Part shown: positions 21,773 to 28,743 of the stretch, one piece after another
How the letters are laid out: each line of letters starts with the position of its first letter
Numbering within the stretch: the first letter of the stretch is position 1
NCBI GenBank assembly: GCA_025808415.1
Contig: CP075525.1
Span: forward strand, 814,001 to 878,000
Reading direction: 5' to 3'
Origin: Cyclobacteriaceae bacterium
GTDB taxonomy: Bacteria; Bacteroidota; Bacteroidia; Cytophagales; Cyclobacteriaceae
Length of the DNA: 64,000 nt
Notes under the pieces: generated by a model
What the model was told of the DNA's origin: nothing
The model's input: the letters and a program-made list of their open reading frames with translations, nothing else
Databases searched by the model: none
Program-made: the position numbers and the translations under genes

Positions 21773-23125
21773 TTATAACAGGTTATTAGCCAGGTTGGCC
21801 AACTCTGAACGTTCGCCCTTTTCGAGGGTAATGTGGGCATAAAGCTCGTTGCCCTTTAACCGGTCAATCAGGTACGACAGCCCGTTACTTTGGGCATCCA
21901 GGTATGGCGTGTCAATCTGGTAGATATCGCCTGTAAAAATTATTTTGGTGTTTTCACCCGCACGGGTAATGATGGTTTTTACCTCGTGCGGGGTAAGGTT
22001 TTGCGCTTCGTCAACAATAAAGCAAATGTTGGAAAGGCTTCGACCGCGTATGTAAGCCAGTGGGGTAATAACCAGTTTCTCCTGATTTACCATTTCGGTA
22101 ATTTTGGAGTACTCCTTATCGGTTTCGTTGTATTGATTTTGGATAAACTTCAGGTTGTCCCAAAGCGGCTCCATATAAGGGTTCAATTTGGATTTAATAT
22201 CTCCTGGTAAATAGCCGATGTCTTTATTGCTAAGGGGTACGATAGGTCTTGCCAGATAGATTTGTTTGAATTCACGTTTTTGTTCCAGTGAAGCAGCCAG
22301 TGCAATCAGTGTTTTTCCGGTACCAGCAATACCCTGAAGTGAAACCAACTTAATTTCAGGTTTGAGTAAGGCATGGATGGCGAATGTCTGTTCGGCATTG
22401 CGCGGCTTCACCCCATAAATCGATCGTTTTTCAACCTGCTCCACCATTTCGTTAAATGGATTATAGTAAGCGAGCACCGATTTTTTACCGCTCTTTAATA
22501 TGTAATAATGGTTTTTCTCAGGCTTTACTTTTCCGAGTATTTCATTGGGCGGGCAATAACCCTTTTCGTAAATAAGGTTAATGGCATTTGAATCCACATC
22601 TTCAATTACCGTATTGCCTGAATACAGCGAAGAAATATTCTGGACTTTGCCGGTAGTATAATCTTCAGCATGAAGGCCCAAGGCTTTGGCCTTTAAACGA
22701 AGGTTCACATCCTTGGAAACCAAAACCACCTTTCTTCCTTTCTCTTCTTTTTGCAGCAACAATGCTGAATTTAATATGCGGTGGTCGGGCTTGTCTTCAT
22801 TAAAAACACGGTTGGCATCAAGTGTTCCGGTGCCCCCGGTATCCATCACTACTTTAAAATCGCCTTTGCCTTTGCCGTTAATGGGGTTCCATTGGTGAAG
22901 CATTTGATCTTTGGCGAGTTTATCAATGAGGCGGATAAACTCACGGGCCTCAAAATTTTTGGTGTCGTTTCCCTTTTTAAAATTGTCCAGTTCCTCCAGT
23001 ACGGTTATGGGTATGCCCACATCGTGTTCATCAAAATTGAGTATGGAGTTGTGTTCATAAATGATAACCGAGGTATCCAGTACGAATATCTTCTTTTCTT
23101 TTTTTCCCTTTGACATGCTTAACAA
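21773..23125 (-). CDS. PIN domain/PhoH-like ATPase fusion
   Basis: A 450-residue protein with an N-terminal PIN nuclease domain (KIFVLDTSVIIYEHNSIL; acidic residues D17 and following) and a C-terminal PhoH ATPase domain with Walker A GIAGTGKT (K271) and Walker B FIVDEAQNL. PhoH2-type proteins couple a PIN RNase to an RNA helicase-like ATPase. The start may be M1 or M4 (MSKGKKEKK). It is transcribed alone, away from the downstream small gene. Its physiological target is unknown. Confidence 0.9.
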   Translation of the reverse strand: MLSMSKGKKEKKIFVLDTSVIIYEHNSILNFDEHDVGIPITVLEELDNFKKGNDTKNFEAREFIRLIDKLAKDQMLHQWNPINGKGKGDFKVVMDTGGTGTLDANRVFNEDKPDHRILNSALLLQKEEKGRKVVLVSKDVNLRLKAKALGLHAEDYTTGKVQNISSLYSGNTVIEDVDSNAINLIYEKGYCPPNEILGKVKPEKNHYYILKSGKKSVLAYYNPFNEMVEQVEKRSIYGVKPRNAEQTFAIHALLKPEIKLVSLQGIAGTGKTLIALAASLEQKREFKQIYLARPIVPLSNKDIGYLPGDIKSKLNPYMEPLWDNLKFIQNQYNETDKEYSKITEMVNQEKLVITPLAYIRGRSLSNICFIVDEAQNLTPHEVKTIITRAGENTKIIFTGDIYQIDTPYLDAQSNGLSYLIDRLKGNELYAHITLEKGERSELANLANNLL

Positions 23126-23194
23126 AGAACTTGGTTGTCGAAATAAACAAAAACCTTCCTAATGCTGAAAGGGTTTAAGAAGTGATTTTTTTTG

Positions 23195-23240
23195 ATACCT
23201 TTATAGTCCTACCAACATTATTAAATTGTTAAAGAGGTTT
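23195..23240 (+). promoter_or_regulatory. Degenerate copy of the rpsL-type promoter and leader
   Basis: ATACCTTTATAGTCCTA (23195-23211) matches 15 of 17 bases of the rpsL promoter region at 11381-11397 and, as there, is followed by AAGAGGTTT (23232-23240). The upstream TTTG is TTTA here (23174-23177). It points rightward into the 3' end of an opposite-strand gene, so it would drive an antisense or small RNA if active. Weak; may be coincidence. Confidence 0.25.
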
Positions 23241-23242
23241 CT

Positions 23243-23911
23243 TTAGCGAATAAAGTATTGATCGCCTTTTTCATGAGGTTCTATTTTAAGAAGATTGGCA
23301 AGAACAAGTTGAATTAACAGAGAAGACGCCTGGTACTTGTTTAGGCCGCTAAGTGCAGTAAATTCCATAAGGGTGATATGATTTGATTTGTCCAGGTAGC
23401 GAAAAAGTTTTTGCTCATGTTCGCCATACGTAAACTGAACGTCAGTTTTTCTAATTTGTAGTTGAATGATTTTTTGAACCTCCCAGCTTGCTTTTATGCT
23501 CATGTCAGCTTTACGTATATAGCAATGTTTCTTACGCCTGCTTTCACGGATAAAATAGGGTTTTCTTTTACCTGAAGGTACCTGTAACGAAACGACATAC
23601 CGGTTGGGTGAAATGGAGATGATTTCTTTTTTAAAGCTGATGCTGGGCCGGGTTAGCTTTGAGAGAGTTTTAAGCACAGCATACAGTTCCTCCTCAGGAA
23701 ACTTAACCCCGGGTATGCTGCCGTCATCGGCTACCCCAATCAACAATGTTCCTCCTTTGCTGTTGGCAAAGGCAATCATCTCCCGCGCAATTTTTTCAGG
23801 ATGCGTTGCTTTGCGTTTAAATTCCAGGTGCTCTCCTTCTCCTTTGGCTACCAATTCGCGCAGCGCTTTTAACTTCTCACGATCTACCCCGATTCCCTCC
23901 GAATGCCGCAT
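23243..23911 (-). CDS. AlbA_2 (Schlafen-type) domain protein
   Basis: The N-terminal AlbA_2 domain is typified by EHLEFKRKATHPEKIAREMIAF in part and NSKGGTLLIGVADDGSIPGV, a fold found in putative ATP/nucleic-acid-binding regulators. The C-terminal ~70 residues look like a winged helix (HITLMEFTALSGLNKYQASSLL). I chose ATG at 23911 (MRHSEGIG, 222 residues) over the ATG at 23944, because the longer N-terminus is an alternative-frame reading of the acidic tail of the overlapping upstream gene. It still overlaps that gene by 35 bases, suggesting translational coupling with the MoxR/VWA pair. Confidence 0.75.
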   Translation of the reverse strand: MRHSEGIGVDREKLKALRELVAKGEGEHLEFKRKATHPEKIAREMIAFANSKGGTLLIGVADDGSIPGVKFPEEELYAVLKTLSKLTRPSISFKKEIISISPNRYVVSLQVPSGKRKPYFIRESRRKKHCYIRKADMSIKASWEVQKIIQLQIRKTDVQFTYGEHEQKLFRYLDKSNHITLMEFTALSGLNKYQASSLLIQLVLANLLKIEPHEKGDQYFIR

Positions 23912-25409
23912 CGTCATCATCTTCTTCGGTTTCATCGTCATCATCGTTAGGGAGATTAAACATGGAACTTAATAAATCTTTAAACTGATGTCCAGCGGTG
24001 AGGTTGTGTTTGCTGATTAAACTGTATTCGGCCAGGCCATGGAGTGCAAATTCCATCAGTAATAACTGGAATGCAACCGGCTGATTAGGGTGATAAGCCT
24101 GTACAAGAGTTTTTAAGCCGGGTATACTTTTTAGTACCTGTTCATAAGCCTTGTCGTCACTTTCGTGTAACAGGTCGGCTTTGTTGCCTTCACCAAACCA
24201 ATCGGTAATGGTTTTATAGGGGCTCTTATCTTTTTGTTTCCTGAATTTATCCGGGTCGGGGAAGTAATTAACAAACTGCGTGCGGATAGCTTTTCCAATA
24301 AGGTTTTGTGCTACAATGCCTGGGCCTTCTTGTTCGCCTTCATAAACCAATTCAACCTTACCTGTAATGGATGGAATAATGCTGTAAAGGTCAGCTATGC
24401 GCACATGGGTGTTCTTTTCGCCAGTTAAAAGCGCCCTTCGCTCAGCCGCAGCTATAAGTGTTTCATACGCTGAAATGGTTAGCCGTGCCGACACCCCACT
24501 TTTTGAATCAATAAACTCGCTGGCACGCGCTTCAAATGCAACCTGTTCAATAAGGTCAGTGGCCAACTCATGCACAGCAACCAGTTCTTGTTGATCTTTT
24601 TTTAATGAAGCTTCCTGCCGGGTAATGTGCTTGCCTATGTCGATGGTTTTGGGGTAGTGTGTTATGATCTGGCTATCAATACGGTCTTTCAAGGGCGTTA
24701 CAATGCTGCCGCGGTTGGTGTAATCCTCGGGGTTGGCGGTGAACACAAATTGGATGTCGAGCGGCAGGCGTATTTTAAAGCCGCGGATTTGAATATCGCC
24801 TTCCTGCAGGATGTTAAAAAGTGCTACTTGAATACGTGCCTGTAAATCGGGCAATTCATTGATAACAAAAATGCCGCGATGCGACCGTGGAATTAAACCA
24901 AAATGGATTACGCGCTCATCGGAATAGGGTAGCTTAAGTGTGGCAGCCTTTATCGGGTCAACATCACCAATAAGGTCAGCAATGGAAACATCGGGGGTGG
25001 CGAGTTTTTCGGTGTACCGATCATTCCGGTGGAGCCAGGAAACGGGGGTATCGTCACGGAGCTCATTTATTTTATCTATACTGAATCGGGAGATGGGTTG
25101 AAGCGGGTCGTCATTTAATTCCGAACCTTCCACTACGGGTATATATTCATCCAACAGGTTTATCATTAAACGTGCAATGCGCGTTTTGGCCTGCCCTCGC
25201 AAACCCAATAAATTAATGTTGTGCCCTGCCAGTATGGCCCGTTCCAGGTCAGGTATTACCGTTTCTTCATAGCCCCAAATGCCACTGAATACCGGTTCTT
25301 TTTTTCTTTTTTTTTCGATCAGGTTAGTGCGCAGTTCGTCCTTTACCGATTTTGTATTATAGCCCGAGGATTTTAATTGTTTCAGGGTTTTTATCTTCTG
25401 TATGTCCAT
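23877..25409 (-). CDS. MoxR/magnesium-chelatase-like AAA+ ATPase
   Basis: A 510-residue AAA+ protein with Walker A-like GLRGQAKTRIA and Walker B-like GIFVINELPDL, in which the usual Asp is Asn but the Glu is kept; this appears to be a feature of this chelatase-like subgroup rather than damage. Arginine-finger region VTPLKDRIDSQI follows. The C-terminus is a short acidic tail (DDDDETEEDDDD). It pairs with the VWA gene 12 bases upstream, the classic MoxR-VWA arrangement used for chelation or protein-remodelling (BchI/BchD, RavA/ViaA). The substrate is unknown. Confidence 0.85.
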   Translation of the reverse strand: MDIQKIKTLKQLKSSGYNTKSVKDELRTNLIEKKRKKEPVFSGIWGYEETVIPDLERAILAGHNINLLGLRGQAKTRIARLMINLLDEYIPVVEGSELNDDPLQPISRFSIDKINELRDDTPVSWLHRNDRYTEKLATPDVSIADLIGDVDPIKAATLKLPYSDERVIHFGLIPRSHRGIFVINELPDLQARIQVALFNILQEGDIQIRGFKIRLPLDIQFVFTANPEDYTNRGSIVTPLKDRIDSQIITHYPKTIDIGKHITRQEASLKKDQQELVAVHELATDLIEQVAFEARASEFIDSKSGVSARLTISAYETLIAAAERRALLTGEKNTHVRIADLYSIIPSITGKVELVYEGEQEGPGIVAQNLIGKAIRTQFVNYFPDPDKFRKQKDKSPYKTITDWFGEGNKADLLHESDDKAYEQVLKSIPGLKTLVQAYHPNQPVAFQLLLMEFALHGLAEYSLISKHNLTAGHQFKDLLSSMFNLPNDDDDETEEDDDDAAFGGNRGRS

Positions 25410-25421
25410 GCCTTAGGTGTG

Positions 25422-26519
25422 CTAATAATTCTTTCTTCTGTTCTTATTAAAATCTTCAAATACCAGGTTGCCCAATCCCTGTAAACCGCTGTAGTAGGCG
25501 TTGCCTTTATTTGTTTTTGTGAACTCCCGCACAAAGGCTTTCAGGTACGGATCGGTGGCCAGCATAAATGTTGTTACCGGTATTTTTAACTTCCTTAGTT
25601 GGGTGGCAAGGGTTAATGTTTTGCCTAGTATTTTATGGTCTAACCCGAAACTGTTTTTATAGTATTTGATTCCTTGTTTAATGCAGGTGGGCTTGCCATC
25701 GGTGATCATGAAGATCTGTTTATTGGGATTTTTTCTTCGCCTGAGGATGTCCATCGATAGTTCCAACCCAGCAACAGTATTGGTGTGGTATGGGCCCACC
25801 TTCAGGTAGGGAAGGTCTTTGATTTCGATCTGCCACGCGTCATCGCCAAAAACAATAATGTCTAATGTATCTTTTGGATACTTCCTGGTGATCAACTCCG
25901 CCAATGCCATAGCAACTTTTTTGGCTGGGGTAATCCTGTCTTCACCATATAAAATCATGGAGTGGGAGATGTCGATCATCAAAACGGTGGAGGTTTGCGA
26001 TTTATATTCGCTTTCGATTACCTCTAAATCGTCCTCGGTCATAAAAAAGCTATCCAACCCATGATTGATTTGGGCATTTCGCAACGAATCCGTTACCGAT
26101 ATTTGTTCCAGTGTGTCACCAAATTCATAATCCCTACGTTCGGTGGTTTGCTCATCGCCCCGGCCACTGTGAAAAGTGCTATGATCGCCACCCTTCGTTT
26201 TTTTTAACTTGCCGAAGATTTCCTCCAGGGCCGATTTCCGGATATTTTGTTCACTTCGCGCTTTAAGTGTTAGTTCTCCGTTAGGTCCCTTGTCATCTAT
26301 GTAGCCCTCGCGTTTAAGCTGCTCAATAAAATCACCGATACCGTAGTTATCGGTAGTAAGCTTGTATTGTTTATCCAGTTCAGTAAGCCATTGCAGGGCT
26401 TCCGCAACATTGCCTGAGGTGATGAGGGCCAATTGCAGGAAAATCTTAAGCAAGCGTTCAAAATCTCTTTTGGCGTTTTCGGGAGGGGGCGTGTACTGAC
26501 TAAAGCGGTGGCCTACCAT
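25422..26519 (-). CDS. VWA domain-containing protein (MoxR partner)
   Basis: A 365-residue cytoplasmic protein with an N-terminal helical region and a C-terminal von Willebrand A domain. The MIDAS motif DISHS (DxSxS) is in [21 protein letters not shown], and the later ITDGKPT supplies the second metal-site Asp. No signal peptide is seen. It is the first gene of a three-gene unit with the MoxR ATPase and AlbA_2 gene, the typical partner order. It probably acts as the metal- or substrate-binding arm of the ATPase. Confidence 0.85.
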   Translation of the reverse strand: MVGHRFSQYTPPPENAKRDFERLLKIFLQLALITSGNVAEALQWLTELDKQYKLTTDNYGIGDFIEQLKREGYIDDKGPNGELTLKARSEQNIRKSALEEIFGKLKKTKGGDHSTFHSGRGDEQTTERRDYEFGDTLEQISVTDSLRNAQINHGLDSFFMTEDDLEVIESEYKSQTSTVLMIDISHSMILYGEDRITPAKKVAMALAELITRKYPKDTLDIIVFGDDAWQIEIKDLPYLKVGPYHTNTVAGLELSMDILRRRKNPNKQIFMITDGKPTCIKQGIKYYKNSFGLDHKILGKTLTLATQLRKLKIPVTTFMLATDPYLKAFVREFTKTNKGNAYYSGLQGLGNLVFEDFNKNRRKNY

Positions 26520-26676
26520 AGTGTTTTATGGGAATTCTTTTTTAACCCCAAATTCATCGATTCTGTTTCTTTTTTGGAATTTAATTTTTTGAACCTACGT
26601 AAGATAATCCGTGTTTCTGAAAATATTCGGCAGTTTACAAAACCTATTTTTGATCCAAAATTTTAACATTTGTGCT

Positions 26677-26802
26677 ATGAAAAAGTCTGTACTGGTTTTA
26701 AGCCTTTTGGCCCTCATTTTAGGCTCTTGCTCTACGTACACCTGTGCTACGTATGCTAAAAAGCCCGTAAAGCAGGCCGAGGTAAAAGAATCAAAAATCT
26801 GA
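26677..26802 (+). CDS. Tiny lipoprotein (41 aa)
   Basis: Starting at the ATG at 26677 (not the upstream ATG at 26611), the product is MKKSVLVLSLLALILGSC plus 23 residues: a lipoprotein signal with lipobox LGSC and a mature peptide of about 24 residues, beginning CSTYTCATYAKK. It is bounded on the right by a good bidirectional terminator. Such short lipopeptides with a STYTC-like start are common in Cytophagales. Function unknown. Confidence 0.6.
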   Translation: MKKSVLVLSLLALILGSCSTYTCATYAKKPVKQAEVKESKI

Positions 26803-26823
26803 TTGCGGCTAAAATGCGGCATC

Positions 26824-26858
26824 AAAAAAAGCCACCCGGTACCGGATGGCTTTTTTAT
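26824..26858. terminator. Bidirectional terminator
   Basis: An A-rich run (from 26824) precedes GCCACCCGG (26831-26839), which pairs with CCGGATGGC (26842-26850) with one mismatch, followed by TTTTTTATTTTTT. It can serve the small lipoprotein gene on the plus strand and the hydroxylase gene on the minus strand. Confidence 0.8.
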
Positions 26859-26884
26859 TTTTTGAACCAAAAAAAAGCAACCGC

Positions 26885-27517
26885 TTAAGCGGATTTTGGC
26901 TTCTCCTTCATGGTTCCATAAATGTAATCCCACAAAGGGGAGGACACCCCAAATACTATTTCACCGTCTTTATAATGATGGATGCTATGGTTTACCCAAA
27001 GGGCTTTTAAAAAGTTTTTTGGGGGTTGATAGGCATGTACCATGTAATGTACGCCCAGGTAACTGGCATAGCCTACCAGAAATCCGGGCAAGAAAGCAAA
27101 AACAAAGTCGCCCATAACCAACCGTAGCAATAGCAATAACACTGTAGCTATGGTTATGCTTAACACAGGTGGCATAGCCAACCGATCCTTATCCTTGGGA
27201 AATTCGTGGTGTACCCCATGCATGGTATACTGCAATTCTTTTCTTTTTTCAGTGTGGGCCTTCATATGGAACACATACCGGTGTACATTATACTCAACCC
27301 AGGTAAATGCCAGCCAACCGATGAAGAATAATAAGGTTGTTAGTGCGGGGCTGAGCGATGTGTGTGTAATGCTCCAATACAATAATGCCGCAGCATAGAA
27401 AAAAAATACGGTAAGCGGTACAGAAATGTGCGTGCGTGTTAACCGTTCGAGTATCGGGTTTTTAAAGAGTTGCTTTGTTCCTTTGTTTTTCGGTGTCACC
27501 TCTACTATTGTTGCCAT
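26885..27517 (-). CDS. Fatty acid hydroxylase superfamily protein
   Basis: A 210-residue integral membrane protein of the sterol desaturase/fatty acid hydroxylase family (di-iron enzymes). Histidine clusters: HRYVFHMKAH, MHGVHHEFPKD, HYMVHAYQ and the C-terminal NHSIHHYKDGE. Membrane segments at about residues 35-75 and 110-150. In Bacteroidota such enzymes 2-hydroxylate sphingolipid or fatty acyl chains or act on carotenoids; the substrate here cannot be read. A CAAAAATA sequence at 27536-27543 (minus-strand TATTTTTG) may be its -7 box. Confidence 0.82.
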   Translation of the reverse strand: MATIVEVTPKNKGTKQLFKNPILERLTRTHISVPLTVFFFYAAALLYWSITHTSLSPALTTLLFFIGWLAFTWVEYNVHRYVFHMKAHTEKRKELQYTMHGVHHEFPKDKDRLAMPPVLSITIATVLLLLLRLVMGDFVFAFLPGFLVGYASYLGVHYMVHAYQPPKNFLKALWVNHSIHHYKDGEIVFGVSSPLWDYIYGTMKEKPKSA

Positions 27518-27567
27518 CTGTTCTCACAATTTTTGCAAAAATAATACTTGATATTTTATCAGTGTTT

Positions 27568-28743
27568 TTAACGGATAGCATTTACGTTGGTTTTTTCGAT
27601 AACCCTGGCATAATATTCTTCATACTGAGGTAGTATACGACTGATGTCGAATTCTTTTGCCCGGTTAAGCGCATTTTGCTTGAAACGCGGGAGGTTGTTT
27701 TTATCCAGTACAAAAAGTGCCTTGCGTGTCATGTCTTCAATGTCGCCAACGTTGCTCAAAAAGCCGGTTACGCCTTGGCTATTCAATTCGGGTATCCCCC
27801 CGGTGTTGGATGAAATCACCGGCACTTCGCAGGCCATAGCCTCCAGGGCGGCCAACCCGAAGCTCTCCTTCTCAGAGGGCATTAAAAACAAATCGGCCAC
27901 CGAAAGTACCTCCTCTACGGCTTCCAGTTTGCCGAGAAACCGGATGTTATTACAGATGCCCAGGTCGCGGCATTGTTGTTCTGCCCCAACCCGCTCGGGG
28001 CCATCGCCAATCATTAGCAATTTGGCGGGAATTTCTTTTTGGATGTTGTAGAATACCTGAATAACGTCACCAATCCGTTTCACTTTACGAAAGTTGGACG
28101 TGTGCACGATCAACATTTCGCCTTCGGGACAAATGGCTTTTTTGAAATGGTCCTTCTTTTGCTTTTTGAATTTCTCCAGGTCGATGAAGTTGGGTATTAC
28201 TTTAATTTCGTTGGTAATTTTAAAATGCTCGAACGTTTCTCTTTTTAAATCTTCTGATACGGCTGTTACACCATCGGATTGGTTAATGCTGAACGTAACT
28301 ACCGGTTCATACGAAGCATCTTTGCCCACCAATGTAATGTCGGTTCCGTGCAAGGTTGTAACGACCGGCATAACAATGCCCTGCGTCTTTAGTATCTGTT
28401 TGGCCATATAAGCAGCCGAGGCATGTGGAATGGCATAGTGCACGTGCAACAGGTCGAGTTTTTCGTTCATGGCCACACTTACCATTTTACTGGCCAGTGC
28501 TAATTCATAAGGCGGATATTCAAACAACGGGTACGACCGGAATTCTACTTCATGGTAGAATATATTTTCATTCAGGAAGTCCAGCCGGCTGGGCTGCGAA
28601 TACGTTATAAAATGAACCTGATGCCCTTCCTGGGCTAACGCTTTTCCCAGTTCGGTGGCCACTACACCGCTGCCGCCAAAGGTTGGGTAACATACTATAC
28701 CTATCTTGATCTGCTCCACAGGAATGGGTTTGGGTACTGACAA
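27568..28743 (-). CDS. bshA: N-acetyl-alpha-D-glucosaminyl L-malate synthase BshA
   Basis: GT4 glycosyltransferase that makes GlcNAc-malate from UDP-GlcNAc and L-malate, first step of bacillithiol synthesis. The signature IGIVCYPTFGGSGVVATELG is near the N-terminus, with the GT4 C-terminal segment EKESFGLAALEAMACEVPVI. M1 at 28743 (MSVPKPIP) gives a 43-base overlap with the upstream GH3 gene's 3' end; a GTG at 28719 (VEQIKIG) would shorten this to 19 bases. bshB and bshC are not in the window. Confidence 0.93.
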   Translation of the reverse strand: MSVPKPIPVEQIKIGIVCYPTFGGSGVVATELGKALAQEGHQVHFITYSQPSRLDFLNENIFYHEVEFRSYPLFEYPPYELALASKMVSVAMNEKLDLLHVHYAIPHASAAYMAKQILKTQGIVMPVVTTLHGTDITLVGKDASYEPVVTFSINQSDGVTAVSEDLKRETFEHFKITNEIKVIPNFIDLEKFKKQKKDHFKKAICPEGEMLIVHTSNFRKVKRIGDVIQVFYNIQKEIPAKLLMIGDGPERVGAEQQCRDLGICNNIRFLGKLEAVEEVLSVADLFLMPSEKESFGLAALEAMACEVPVISSNTGGIPELNSQGVTGFLSNVGDIEDMTRKALFVLDKNNLPRFKQNALNRAKEFDISRILPQYEEYYARVIEKTNVNAIR

